Source of the DNA: Streptomyces qinzhouensis | GTDB taxonomy: Bacteria; Actinomycetota; Actinomycetes; Streptomycetales; Streptomycetaceae | Length of the DNA stretch: 64,000 nt | Assembly: GCF_007856155.1 (NCBI RefSeq) | Contig: NZ_CP042266.1 | Span: forward strand, 372,001-436,000 | Direction of reading: 5' to 3' | In this document: positions 1-8,366 of the stretch, piece after piece | Position numbering within the stretch: the first letter of the stretch is position 1 | Layout of the letters: every line of letters starts with the position of its first letter | Notes under the pieces: generated by a model | Seen by the model: the letters and a program-made list of their open reading frames with translations, nothing else | Database searches by the model: none | What the model was told of the DNA's origin: nothing | Program-made: the position numbers and the translations under genes

Positions 1-1084
1 CGGCGAGCAGCGCGCCGTGCAACTGCCAGTGGGCCGGCTGGTCCCGTACGCCCGCGAGGAGCAGTGCCGCGGCCCGCTCCCGGGCGGCGGCGGCCGCTTC
101 GAGGCCGGTCGCCAGCTTCCGTTCGGCGGTGGCCGCGTTCTCGCTGACCTGCGCGGTGACCAGTTCGGCGAAGCCGACGAGGGCTTCGGCGATATGGCGG
201 AGGAGTTGTTCGAGGGCCCGGGCGGTGTCCGGCGGGAAGAGTTCCTCGTTACGGCGCTCGCGCGCCAGATCGGTCATGGTGCGGGCCAGGACCCGCAGGA
301 CGACGGCGCAGATCTCCAGGGTGTCCAGGCCGGTGCGGAGGACGACCCGGCTGAGCGGCCCTTCCTTCACCCTCGGGTTGAGCTTGAGGCTGTCCTCCGC
401 CTGCCGCAGGGCGGCGTCGACGTCGGCGACGTCGTTGTCGAGCCGCCGGGCCTCCCGGAGCCGGGCCGCCGCGGTTTCCACGGAGGCCGGGGTGGTCAGC
501 TCCGCCCCGATGCCGAGGAGGAGCGTCCGCATCCGCCGGGAGAGGTCGTCGATGGACTCGCCCGCCGTGGTCACCCACACCGGCGGGACGAAGACCACGT
601 TGAACAGCAGCCCGACGACCGCGCCGATGAGGGTTTCCAGCACCCGGTCCCAGGCGGTGTCGGCCACTCGGGTGACGCCGAGGACGAGCATGGCGCTGAT
701 GGCGACCTCGGGTACGAACTCGCTGACCCGGACCATGTGTCCGACGATCAGCGAGGCCAGGATGATCAGTCCCAGGCTCCACCAGCTGAGGCCCACGAGC
801 AGGCTGAACCCGCTGGCGATCAGTACCCCGGCGATGACGGCGTTCACCCGCCGGATGCCGGTGGTGAGGGTGGAGTAGAGGGTGACCTGGACGACGAGCA
901 GGGCGGTCAGCGGCGCGGTGAGCGGCGCGGGCTCGCTGCTGAGCCAGAGGGCGGCGACATAGGCGATGGTGGCGGCCGCGGTGGAGCGCAGCGCCTGGAC
1001 GACGACGGGATCGCGGTAGAGGGCGTGGACGGCGCCCATGAGGGCCGCCACCGGACCACGGGCCGGCCGGCGCCCCTCAGTCAC
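1..1084 (-). CDS. FUSC/aromatic acid exporter-like membrane protein (C-terminus cut by window edge)
   Basis: The frame is open from a GTG at 1084 to the left edge, so about 361 residues are visible and the C-terminus is missing. An ATG 15 codons in (1039) is an alternative start; neither has a strong ribosome site. The first ~150 residues hold about five hydrophobic segments with motifs such as 'LTAPLTALLVVQVTLY', followed by a long charged helical region ('DDLSRRMRTLLLGIGAEL', many Arg/Glu) expected in the cytoplasm. This layout is that of the FUSC/ArAE family (p-hydroxybenzoic acid efflux pumps) and related Streptomyces proteins. Substrate is unknown. The call rests on topology and general motif resemblance. 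Confidence 0.7.
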   Translation of the reverse strand, partial: MTEGRRPARGPVAALMGAVHALYRDPVVVQALRSTAAATIAYVAALWLSSEPAPLTAPLTALLVVQVTLYSTLTTGIRRVNAVIAGVLIASGFSLLVGLSWWSLGLIILASLIVGHMVRVSEFVPEVAISAMLVLGVTRVADTAWDRVLETLIGAVVGLLFNVVFVPPVWVTTAGESIDDLSRRMRTLLLGIGAELTTPASVETAAARLREARRLDNDVADVDAALRQAEDSLKLNPRVKEGPLSRVVLRTGLDTLEICAVVLRVLARTMTDLARERRNEELFPPDTARALEQLLRHIAEALVGFAELVTAQVSENAATAERKLATGLEAAAAARERAAALLLAGVRDQPAHWQLHGALLA

Positions 1085-1300
1085 GGCCCGGGCCGGGGCG
1101 GAAGCGTCGGCGCATGCTTCTGGGTCTGCCCGCTGGGCCCGCTCCCCGCACGGCACCACCGAGAATTGTGGGTGATTTGCCGATATTTCATAGGAAGCTA
1201 CGAAACTTGGGTGGGGCCGGGCATCCCGGGTGCCGGGAGCGGTCCGCGGGAGGAGAGTGGGACCGACCACGGCACCGCCCGCCCGTACGGGCTCCAGGGC

Positions 1301-1354
1301 CGGACCTCACCGGACCTCACCGGCGGATGAAGACCGGACCTCACCTGCGGATGA
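1301..1354. repeat. Short direct repeats in the leader of the PHP gene
   Basis: CGGACCTCAC occurs at 1301-1310, 1311-1320 and 1335-1344. The last two belong to a 20-bp unit (1311-1330 and 1335-1354, period 24) with 19 of 20 bases identical, ending just before the ribosome site at about 1359-1366. Function is unknown; it may be a replication-slippage product. Confidence 0.7.
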
Positions 1355-1372
1355 GGCGGGGAGGAGCAGGCA

Positions 1373-2419
1373 ATGGACCCCGTAGCGGCGCTGGACCGGA
1401 TCGCGTTCCTGCTGGAGCGCTCCCGGGCGGAGACGTATCGCGTACGGGCGTTCCGTACCGCCGCCGCCCTGCTCGCCGCGATGCCCCCGGACGAACTGGC
1501 CGCCCGGACCCACGGCCGGCGCTCCCTGGAGTCGGTCAAGGGCATCGGCCCCAAGAGCGCGGCCGTGATCATGGAGGCCCTCGCCGGTGACGTACCCGAG
1601 TATCTGCGGCGGCTGGAGACCGAGGCGTCGGCGCCGCTCGCGGAAGGCGGTCAGGACTTGCGGGCCCTGCTGCGCGGCGACTGCCATCTGCACTCGGACT
1701 GGTCGGACGGCGGCAGCCCGATCGGGGACATGGGACGTACGGCGATCGCCCTCGGCCACGAGTGGGCGGTCCTCACCGACCACTCCCCCACGCTGACCGT
1801 GGCCCGGGGGCTGACCGCCGAACGGCTGCGCGAGCAGTTGGCGGTGGTGGCGGAGCTGAACGAGCGCTGGGCGCCGTTCAGGCTGCTGACCGGTATCGAG
1901 TGCGACATCCTTCCCGACGGCCGGCTCGACCAGGATCCCGGTCTGCTGGACGAACTGGACGTGGTCGTCGCCTCGGTCCACTCCGAGCTGCGGATGGACC
2001 GGGCGCGGATGACCCGCCGCATGGTGAAGGCCGTCGAGAACCCGCTGGTCGATGTGCTCGGGCACTGTACGGGACGGCTGCTGATCGGCCGTGAGCATAT
2101 GCGCGGGGGCCGCCGGGCCACCAGCGGGACGCGTCCCGAGTCGGCCTTCGACGCGGCCGAGGTGTTCGCGGCCTGCGCCGGGTCGGGAACGGCCGTCGAG
2201 ATCAACAGCCGGCCCGAGCGGCTCGATCCGCCGATGCGGCTGCTCGCCCTCGCGTTGGACGCCGGGGTGCGCTTCGCGATCGACACGGACGCGCACGCAC
2301 CGGGTCAGCTGGACTGGCAGATCATCGGCTGCGACCGGGCGGAACGGGCGGGGGTACCGCCGGAGCGGGTGATCAACACCTGGGGCGCGGCGGAACTGAC
2401 GGCCTGGACCGAGGCGTAG
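1373..2419 (+). CDS. Helix-hairpin-helix + PHP domain metal-dependent hydrolase
   Basis: 348 residues, ATG start behind a GGGAGGAG ribosome site. The N-terminal ~80 residues contain a HhH DNA-binding type motif ('VKGIGPKSAAVI', residues 55-66). The rest is a PHP phosphoesterase domain with its metal ligands: 'DCHLHSDWSDGG' (His105, His107), 'LTDHS', 'GIECDI', 'SVHSEL' and a C-terminal 'DTDAHAP'. The order HhH then PHP matches the C-terminal half of bacterial PolX DNA polymerases, but the nucleotidyltransferase palm of PolX is absent. Possible roles are a 3'-5' exonuclease or phosphatase linked to DNA repair; the substrate cannot be read from sequence. It appears monocistronic. Confidence 0.85.
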   Translation: MDPVAALDRIAFLLERSRAETYRVRAFRTAAALLAAMPPDELAARTHGRRSLESVKGIGPKSAAVIMEALAGDVPEYLRRLETEASAPLAEGGQDLRALLRGDCHLHSDWSDGGSPIGDMGRTAIALGHEWAVLTDHSPTLTVARGLTAERLREQLAVVAELNERWAPFRLLTGIECDILPDGRLDQDPGLLDELDVVVASVHSELRMDRARMTRRMVKAVENPLVDVLGHCTGRLLIGREHMRGGRRATSGTRPESAFDAAEVFAACAGSGTAVEINSRPERLDPPMRLLALALDAGVRFAIDTDAHAPGQLDWQIIGCDRAERAGVPPERVINTWGAAELTAWTEA

Positions 2420-2572
2420 CCACCGGGGGGCACCCGGGGCCGCCGGAGCGGGCCCGGCATCGGCGTCTCGGCGGACTCGCGCTGTCCGCGGCGGTGCGGG
2501 GCAGGTGGAGAACGGCGGGGCGGGGTGAGCGACCCGGTGCCGGCCACCGCGGCTCGACACCGGGCGGGGCCG

Positions 2573-3217
2573 TCACCGGTCCCGTACCAGAACGCCGATC
2601 TTGTCGATCCGGTGCTCCGGGTTGCCCAGGGCGTCCCGCCAGTGGTTGCCCGCGGCGTCGTCCTCCGGGGTGGCGCACGTCGACAGCGTGATCATGGCCC
2701 GGGTGGGGCGCTCCCCGGGGTGTCCGGGGACGGGGGCGCGCTGTTCGGCCAGCGACCGGGCCGAGCGGAAGGACGTCGTCCGGGTTTCGGTGATCTCGTA
2801 GCGATAGCGGTGGCCCTCGTGGACGACCAGCACCTCGTCGCCCTCGGTGAGCGCCGGGAGCTCGCGCAGCGGGCCGCCCGCGGACAGCCGGTGGGCGGTC
2901 ACCAGATAGTTTCCGGTCTCCCCCGGGCCGACGCCGCCGCGTTCGCCGTAGGGGCTGGCCGCGAGCCCGCGGTCCTGGATCCGGGTACCCGCGCGGTCGT
3001 CGGTGGTGCCTTGGTACGGAACCACTTCCAAGTCCGTCACACCGATGGCCGGGACGGTCAGAGCGGCGGGGCGGCCGCGGGCGGGATCGGGGGCGGATGT
3101 CGCGGCGGAGGCCGCCGGGGCGGGGCCCGCCAGGGCGAGGACGACGGCGAGCAGCACGGTCGTGAGGGCGGCGAGCGCCCGGGACGCCGTACGGGAGAGG
3201 GAGCGCGGATCGGCCAT
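2573..3217 (-). CDS. Class E/F-like sortase
   Basis: The preferred start is the ATG at 3217 (214 residues); the frame is open further upstream to 3394 but that extension is Arg/Pro-rich and does not resemble a sortase N-terminus. Residues 12-40 form a hydrophobic signal/anchor ending in an Ala-rich stretch. The sortase catalytic residues are visible: His109 in 'YLVTAHR', Cys181 in 'ITLSTC', and Arg203 in 'NPEHRIDKIGVL'. The enzyme should sit on the outer face of the membrane and either anchor LPXTG/LAXTG-type proteins to peptidoglycan or act on a dedicated substrate. No sorting-signal substrate gene is adjacent. It converges with the PHP gene. Confidence 0.85.
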   Translation of the reverse strand: MADPRSLSRTASRALAALTTVLLAVVLALAGPAPAASAATSAPDPARGRPAALTVPAIGVTDLEVVPYQGTTDDRAGTRIQDRGLAASPYGERGGVGPGETGNYLVTAHRLSAGGPLRELPALTEGDEVLVVHEGHRYRYEITETRTTSFRSARSLAEQRAPVPGHPGERPTRAMITLSTCATPEDDAAGNHWRDALGNPEHRIDKIGVLVRDR

Positions 3218-3436
3218 GAGGGTTCCGGATCGTCGGCCGGGCCGGCCGGGACCGCACCCGGAGGGGCGCGCCGTCCGGCCGTCGTAGCGGGGCCTTGAAG
3301 CCGCCGGAGTGGCGCGGGGCCGTCCGTTCAGGGTACGGGGCCGGCGCCGCGAGGGCATCCGGGCGCCGGGTCTCCGTGCTGCGCCGGCCGCCATCCGGGC
3401 GCCGGGCGTGCGGGACGTTCACCGAAGGGCCGGCGG

Positions 3437-4099
3437 CTACTCGCGATCAGCGCAGAGGTGGGCCGTGAGGGCCGCGCAGGCCCACTCCTCCCAGGCCTCG
3501 GGGGACCAGCCCCGGTCGCTGACGAAGACCAGATACAGCTCCGGGCTGAGCAGCCCGTACAGCAGGTCGGCGGCGCGGTCGGTGTCGACGCCGGGGCGGG
3601 CGTCGGGCTTGGCGGTCAGTACCTTCGCCACGGCGTGCTGGACGGTGTAGCGCGGGTCGGGGCCGGCGGGCCACTGTGCGGCGATCTCCGGGTCCGTGGC
3701 CGCCGCGGCCGCGATCAGCGGCATGACCGGGGCGACCCGGCCGAGGATCTCGCGTACGCCCCGTACATGGGCGCGCAGTTGCCCGGCGGCGGTCGGCTCG
3801 GCGCATGCCGCGCGGAACCAGTCGCGGTCCATCGTGGCGACCGGTTCGGCGTCGCCCGCGATAGCCGTGTCGACGACGTCCTTGAACAGCGCGCGCTTGG
3901 TGCCGAACACGAAGTACACGGTCTGCACGGCCACACCCGCGCGATCTGCCACCTCCTGAAGGCTGGTCGCGCCGTACCCCTGCGCGACGAACAGGTCCCG
4001 CGCCGCCGCGACGATCTTCTCGCGGGTACGCCGCGATCGCTCGGCCCGCTTGTCGGGGCGTTTGGTGTTCTGTCCGTCGGATCCCTTGACCGCTTCCAT
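3437..4099 (-). CDS. TetR family transcriptional repressor
   Basis: 220 residues, ATG at 4099. The N-terminal DNA-binding domain is clear: an Arg/Lys-rich lead ('RAERSRRTREKIVAAAR') then a HTH with 'GYGATSLQEVADRAGVAVQ' and 'TVYFVFGTKRALFKDVV' (residues ~28-70), the TetR signature. The C-terminal half is a helical ligand-binding domain of no recognisable subfamily. It is divergent from the methyltransferase at 4189, and the 80-nt gap carries three CTAGAG-type half-sites, so it very likely represses itself and that neighbour. The inducer is unknown. Confidence 0.9.
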   Translation of the reverse strand: MEAVKGSDGQNTKRPDKRAERSRRTREKIVAAARDLFVAQGYGATSLQEVADRAGVAVQTVYFVFGTKRALFKDVVDTAIAGDAEPVATMDRDWFRAACAEPTAAGQLRAHVRGVREILGRVAPVMPLIAAAAATDPEIAAQWPAGPDPRYTVQHAVAKVLTAKPDARPGVDTDRAADLLYGLLSPELYLVFVSDRGWSPEAWEEWACAALTAHLCADRE

Positions 4100-4125
4100 G
4101 CCGGGAGCATATCCCTGGAGTCAGT

Positions 4126-4157
4126 CACTAGAGTTAGACACTAGAGTCAATCGCTAG
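4126..4157. promoter_or_regulatory. Candidate TetR operator in the divergent promoter region
   Basis: Between the TetR gene start (4099) and the methyltransferase start (4189) the local base composition drops to AT-rich and CACTAGAGT occurs twice (4126-4134 and 4139-4147), followed by a related CGCTAGA (4152-4158). The CTAG cores are spaced 13 and 12 bp apart. A possible -10 (TATGCT, 4161-4166) for the rightward gene follows immediately, so bound repressor would overlap the promoter. Confidence 0.6.
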
Positions 4158-4188
4158 AAGTATGCTCTAAGTCCTTGGAGGGATGGCG

Positions 4189-4812
4189 ATGAGCACAACC
4201 CGAACGGCTGCGGAGCTCGACCAGGAGGCGGCTGTGCGCCGCGTGTTGGAGGACTTCTACCGGGACGGCAAGCCACCGTGGGACAGCGGCATCACACCGC
4301 CCGAGCTCGTGGCCCTGATCGAGGGGACCGGCGCGCCGGCGCCGGGCCGGGCCCTCGAACTCGGCTGCGGCACCGGGACCAACGCGGTGTACCTGGCCCG
4401 GCACGGCTGGCGGGTGGCGGCCGTCGACCTGGTCGACCGTGCGGTCCGGCAGGCGAGGGAGAAGGCCGCCGCGGCCGGGGCGGACGTCACAGTGCTGTGC
4501 GCGGACGCCACCCGACTCGACGAGGTGGGTGTACCCGGCCCGTACGACCTGTTCTTCGACCTGAGCTGCTACTGCGGTATCCCGCCGCACCGCCGCGACG
4601 CCTACGCGGCCGGCCTCACGAAGCGTGCGGCCCCCGGCGCGCGACTACTGATGTTCGGCTACGGACCCGGGGCGTTCGACGACCCGTTCGCCGGTGTCAC
4701 CGCCGACGAACTCGGCGCCAGGTTCACAGGGTGGCGACTGACCGACGTAACACCCGGCACGAACCCGGTCCCGACGTTCTGGTTCACGCTTCAGCGCGCC
4801 GCCACGGCGTGA
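4189..4812 (+). CDS. Class I SAM-dependent methyltransferase
   Basis: 207 residues from the ATG at 4189. This start is chosen because the GGAGGG ribosome site (4177-4182) directly abuts an earlier in-frame ATG (4183) but lies 6 nt before this one. The Rossmann fold is clear: motif I 'ALELGCGTGTN' near residue 55, the acidic end of strand 2 in 'VAAVDLVD', and motif II 'FFDLSCYCGI' near residue 120. 'PPWDSG' near residue 27 resembles small-molecule methyltransferases of the thiopurine/tellurite group (PWD motif). The acceptor is unknown. Being divergent from a TetR gene suggests an inducible detoxification role. Confidence 0.85.
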   Translation: MSTTRTAAELDQEAAVRRVLEDFYRDGKPPWDSGITPPELVALIEGTGAPAPGRALELGCGTGTNAVYLARHGWRVAAVDLVDRAVRQAREKAAAAGADVTVLCADATRLDEVGVPGPYDLFFDLSCYCGIPPHRRDAYAAGLTKRAAPGARLLMFGYGPGAFDDPFAGVTADELGARFTGWRLTDVTPGTNPVPTFWFTLQRAATA

Positions 4813-4879
4813 ACGCGGCCGCACCGGTCGGCGGAACCGCCCGAACCGCCGGCCGCTACCCGGGCCGCGCGGGGTAGCG

Positions 4880-4905
4880 GGGCCCGGGGCGGCGGCCCCG
4901 GGCCC
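4880..4905. terminator. Bidirectional terminator hairpin between convergent genes
   Basis: A perfect 11-bp GC stem (4880-4890 with 4895-4905) and GGCG loop sit between the methyltransferase stop and the universal stress protein stop. No T-tract follows on either strand, as is usual in Streptomyces. Confidence 0.75.
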
Positions 4906-4910
4906 GTACC

Positions 4911-4958
4911 CGTGTATCCGTGTATCCGTGTATCTGCGTATCCGCGTATCCGCGTATC
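4911..4958. repeat. Tandem 8-bp microsatellite (6 copies)
   Basis: Six consecutive copies of an 8-bp unit, CGTGTATC x3 then (T/C)GCGTATC x3. It ends 2 bp before the stop codon of the universal stress protein on the opposite strand and follows the terminator hairpin. It is non-coding. Confidence 0.9.
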
Positions 4959-4960
4959 CG

Positions 4961-5869
4961 TCAGTTGTGCGGAACGACCGCCACGGGCGCGGTCGAGTGG
5001 TGCAGTACGGCATGGGCCACGGAGCCGATCCGGCCGCCGAACGGCGCCCGGCGCATTCGGCGGCCGACCACCAGCAGTGCCGCGCCGTTCGCGGCCTCGA
5101 CCAGGACGTCCGCCGTCTTGCCGACCGTCGGGGCCTCGGCGACCTCGACACCGGGGTGTTCGGCCCGCCAGGGCGCCAGCACCTCGGTCAGCGCCGCCGC
5201 CTCCTGCTTCGCCAGCTCGGCGTCGAGGACCGGGTCCTGGGGCAGGCCGTAGGCGAAGTAGGGCGGCAGGGACCAGACATGGACCACGCGCAGCGGCACG
5301 CCTCGGCGGGCGGCGGCCTCGAAGGCGTACCGGAGGAGGACGTCATCGGGTTCGTGCGCGTCGATACCGAGGACGACCGGGCCGTCGGCGATGTTCTTCT
5401 CACCGCCACCAGCCCCGTCGTCCTCGGGTGCCCGGACGAAGACGACGGGGCTGGTGGTCTCCGCGAGGACGGCCTGTCCGACGGAGCCGACGAGGAAGCC
5501 GCGGAAGCCGCTCAGTCCCCGGGAGCCGAGGACGAGCAGCGCGGACTCCTCCGCGAGCCGGGCCAGTACTTCGCCGGGGCGGCCGGTCGACTGGTCGGCG
5601 GTCACGTCCAGTTCGGGGTGGCTCTCGCGCACACCGGCCGCCGCCTCCGCCGGGATCCGGCCGGACCAGTGGTCACGGCTCTCCTCGCCGAGGAAGGCGG
5701 CCCGGGCAGCCATCGGAACGGGCTCCCAGACGCTGACCAGTTTCAACGGCGCTCCGCGCAACGCGGCTTCACGGGCCGCCCACTCGGCGGCCGCCAGGCT
5801 CTCCGGGGAACCGTCGAGACCGACGGTGACCGCTCCGGTGCGGCCGGCGCTGGTGCTGGTGCTGGGCAT
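4961..5869 (-). CDS. Tandem universal stress protein (two UspA domains)
   Basis: 302 residues from the ATG at 5869, preceded by a perfect AGGAGG (5879-5884). Two UspA folds occur in tandem: residues ~11-150 ('AVTVGLDGSPESLAAAEWA' and ATP-loop 'LGSRGLSGFRGFLVGSVG') and ~160-302 ('VVLGIDAHEPDD' and 'VVGRRMRRAPFGGRIGSVAH'). Both keep the G-x2-G-x9-G(S) nucleotide-binding pattern. In actinobacteria such proteins bind ATP and are induced by hypoxia or stationary phase; that regulation is not visible here. It is monocistronic and ends against the hairpin at 4880. Confidence 0.92.
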   Translation of the reverse strand: MPSTSTSAGRTGAVTVGLDGSPESLAAAEWAAREAALRGAPLKLVSVWEPVPMAARAAFLGEESRDHWSGRIPAEAAAGVRESHPELDVTADQSTGRPGEVLARLAEESALLVLGSRGLSGFRGFLVGSVGQAVLAETTSPVVFVRAPEDDGAGGGEKNIADGPVVLGIDAHEPDDVLLRYAFEAAARRGVPLRVVHVWSLPPYFAYGLPQDPVLDAELAKQEAAALTEVLAPWRAEHPGVEVAEAPTVGKTADVLVEAANGAALLVVGRRMRRAPFGGRIGSVAHAVLHHSTAPVAVVPHN

Positions 5870-5884
5870 GGATGCACACCTCCT

Positions 5885-6347
5885 GGTACGGGCGGGATCG
5901 ACGATGATCCCCTGCCCAGCATTGACGGCGGCATCCGTACGTGCGAGGGCCACAGGTCCCGGCGGTCCGGCCCGGAGGTCCCGCACGGCGGGCCGACCGG
6001 CCCTGCCCGAAGCCTCCCGGCGCCCCGTGACGGCCGGGCGCGCCGCACCGCCGAACGAGTGAACCGCCACCAGCGACCCACCCCGAGGCCACAGGGGCCC
6101 GCCCAGCCGCCTTTCGGCGCGACGCGGCACCCGCCCGACCGGCCGACCGGAGAAAGGCCGCCGAAGACCCCCTGGAGGGCCTTCTCGACACCCCTCCCCG
6201 AACACCCCCAATGACCCTTTGAAGCCGCTCTCACCTGCGCTAACGTGAGGGCATGCCGAGCCGGTCCCCGGCTCGTGGCCACCACGGCGCGCCGCCGCGC
6301 CCGTATCCCGGTACCCCCCGTCGGTTCAGACTCCGTGAGGCCCCGTC
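5885..6347. other. Intergenic region with a candidate promoter for the pentapeptide gene
   Basis: About 460 nt between divergent genes with no convincing ORF. One sigma70-like pair reads rightward: TTGAAG (6219-6224), 16 nt, TAACGT (6241-6246), about 100 nt before the pentapeptide-repeat start. Nothing else recognisable was seen. Confidence 0.45.
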
Positions 6348-7016
6348 ATGCCCGAAACCCCCTCCCCCCGCACCCTGTCCGACCTGCCGTACGCCCGGCA
6401 TCTCACCCCGCTCGGGAGGGAACTGTCCGCCGGGGAGCGGCAGGATCTCGACTGCGTCCGGCTCGACGGCGGTGACTACCAGGGGCTGGACGCCCCGGCC
6501 CTGAAGGTGACGGAGTCCGCTCTCACCGGGGTCGCCTTCTCCGGCGGCCGGTTCCGGCGGGCCCGGTTCAACGACGTCTGGATGCATACCGTCCGGTTCG
6601 TCGGCACCGATCTGGCGGAGACGTCCTGGCTGGACACCGAGCTCGTCGCCGGTGTTCTGGCCGGTCTGGAGATGCACGGCTCGGCGCTCCACCGTGTCGT
6701 GTTCCACCAGTGCAAACTCGACTCGGTGAACCTGCGGGCCGCGACGCTGCGGGAGGTGGTCTTCGCCGACTGTCTGCTCCGGGACACCGACTTCGCCGGG
6801 GCGCGGCTCACCGGTGTCTCCTTCCCCGGCTCGTCCCTGGAGGGCGGCCGGTTCGCGGGGGCCCGGATGAAGGACGTGGACCTGCGCTCGGCGGCGGGTC
6901 TTGACATCGCGGACGGGGTGGAGTCGCTCCGGGGCGCCACCATCGGCACCCTTCAGCTCTTCGACCTGGCACCGCGGTTCGCGCACGCCCTCGGGGTGGA
7001 CGTCCGGGACGACTAG
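6348..7016 (+). CDS. Pentapeptide repeat-containing protein
   Basis: 222 residues. From about residue 40 to 190 the sequence follows the A(D/N)LXX five-residue periodicity of the right-handed quadrilateral beta-helix ('FSGGRFRRARFNDVW', 'LRAATLREVVFADCLLRD', 'FAGARLTGVSFPGSSLE'). There is no signal peptide or membrane segment, so it is probably cytoplasmic. Some members (MfpA, Qnr) mimic DNA and bind gyrase, but most have no known function and nothing here distinguishes it. It converges on the GlpB-like gene with a 33-nt gap. Confidence 0.85.
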   Translation: MPETPSPRTLSDLPYARHLTPLGRELSAGERQDLDCVRLDGGDYQGLDAPALKVTESALTGVAFSGGRFRRARFNDVWMHTVRFVGTDLAETSWLDTELVAGVLAGLEMHGSALHRVVFHQCKLDSVNLRAATLREVVFADCLLRDTDFAGARLTGVSFPGSSLEGGRFAGARMKDVDLRSAAGLDIADGVESLRGATIGTLQLFDLAPRFAHALGVDVRDD

Positions 7017-7049
7017 GTTATTTCCGGCAAAACAGCATCGTCCGCCCGG

Positions 7050-8366
7050 TCAGCGCAGACCGATCGTGAGGGGCCCGCGGTCGGGATCCCGGAGGGCGGA
7101 CGGGGGTACGAGGGACCACGGCACCGGCAGTACCCGGCCCGGTGCGGCGGGGCGGGCCGGCCGGTGTTCCGCGATGGTCCCGCCGTCCCGGCGCAGGGTC
7201 AGCCGGGGTGCGCGGTGGTAGGCGTCGGGCCACAGCAGCAGCCTGCCGCGCGGCGGGGCGGGATCGCCGGGGCGGAGCAGTCCCGGGGCGACCCAGCGGA
7301 ACGGGGCCTCGGCGAGCAGCCGGACCCCGGGGGGCGGATCGGCGGGCTCGTGGCCCGCGAGCCGGGCCGCGATCTGAGCCGCGATCTGAGCCGCGACATG
7401 GCGGCCGTCGAGGGCGGCGGCGTCCGCGGTGTCGACGGGGTGCAGCAGGTTTCCGGCGGCGTAGACCCCGGGGCGGCTGGTGCGCAGGGCGGTGTCGACG
7501 AGGGGGCCGCGGGTGCCGGGGTCGAGATCGAGGCCCGCGCCGCGGGCGAGTTCGTGGTCGGGAATCCAGTCGCCGGTGAGGACGACCGTGTCACAGGCGA
7601 CCGTGCGGCGGGCGCCGGTGTCGAGGTGTTCGATCTCGACGGCTTCGACCCGGGTACGGCCGATGACGCGGACCAGCCGGGTGCGGTGGGCGACGGGGGC
7701 CCCGAGCAGGGCGGTGGCGGAGAGGGCGAGGGCGGTGTACGCCTCGGTGTGCCGGTGGGCGCTGAGCAGCAGGGCGACCCGGCAGCCCGCCCGGCGCAGG
7801 GTGCGGACGGCGGACCGGCTGACGGGTTCGGCGCCGACGACGACCGCGCGGCGGCCCACGATGTGGCGGGGATCCCGATGGAGGGCGTTCTGGAGCTGTC
7901 CGGTGGTGAGGACTCCGGCGGGCCGGTCGCCGGGGACGAGCCGGGCGGCGCGGGGGCGTTCCCGGGCGCCGGTGGCGAGGACGACGGCGCGCGGCTCGAC
8001 CCGGAACCGGCCTTCGGGGCTGGTGACATCGACCGCGGGGCGCGGTGAACCGCCGGGCGGGGCCGCCCAGCCGGTGACCGTGGCCCGGGTTCTGACGACG
8101 GCTCCGGCGGCCCGGGCGGCGGCGGTCAGCCGGCGGGCGTAGGCGGGTCCGGTCAGCAGTCGGCGCAGATCCCGGATGCCGTATCCGGTGTGGTGGCTGT
8201 GGCGGGGGATACCGCCGGGTTCCGCCTCCCGTTCGAGGACGAGGACCTCGCCGGGGATCCGCCGGGCGAGGGCGGCGGCGGCCGTCAGTCCGGCGGGTCC
8301 GGCGCCGACGACGAGTACCTCGGGGGTGAGGAGGGTGGGTTCCTGGGGGTGGGGGGTACGGCTCAC
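7050..8366 (-). CDS. FAD-dependent oxidoreductase, GlpB/NAD(FAD)-dehydrogenase type
   Basis: 438 residues starting with GTG at 8366. That codon overlaps the stop of the upstream gene (GTGA), which fixes the start and implies translational coupling. The dinucleotide-binding motif 'VVGAGPAGLTAAAALARR' lies near residues 18-35, with 'VLEREAEPGG' after strand 2, a second 'VVLATGARERPRAA' and a C-terminal 'VYAAGNLLHPVDTADAA', the two-dinucleotide-binding-domain fold. In bacterial glycerol operons a protein of this type accompanies a GlpA-like flavoprotein. It is the last gene of the kinase-GlpA-GlpB operon and probably passes electrons from its partner. The substrate could be glycerol-3-phosphate or another polyol phosphate. 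Confidence 0.8.
   Translation of the reverse strand: MSRTPHPQEPTLLTPEVLVVGAGPAGLTAAAALARRIPGEVLVLEREAEPGGIPRHSHHTGYGIRDLRRLLTGPAYARRLTAAARAAGAVVRTRATVTGWAAPPGGSPRPAVDVTSPEGRFRVEPRAVVLATGARERPRAARLVPGDRPAGVLTTGQLQNALHRDPRHIVGRRAVVVGAEPVSRSAVRTLRRAGCRVALLLSAHRHTEAYTALALSATALLGAPVAHRTRLVRVIGRTRVEAVEIEHLDTGARRTVACDTVVLTGDWIPDHELARGAGLDLDPGTRGPLVDTALRTSRPGVYAAGNLLHPVDTADAAALDGRHVAAQIAAQIAARLAGHEPADPPPGVRLLAEAPFRWVAPGLLRPGDPAPPRGRLLLWPDAYHRAPRLTLRRDGGTIAEHRPARPAAPGRVLPVPWSLVPPSALRDPDRGPLTIGLR

Noticed and set aside
17-1330. Long rightward open frame over the FUSC gene
   Set aside because: It is the antisense shadow of the membrane protein on the minus strand; the product is Gly/Asp/Arg-rich with no domain.
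4911-4958. CRISPR-like array
   Set aside because: Units are 8 bp with no spacers; it is a simple microsatellite. The same applies to 31750-31860 and 62821-62852.
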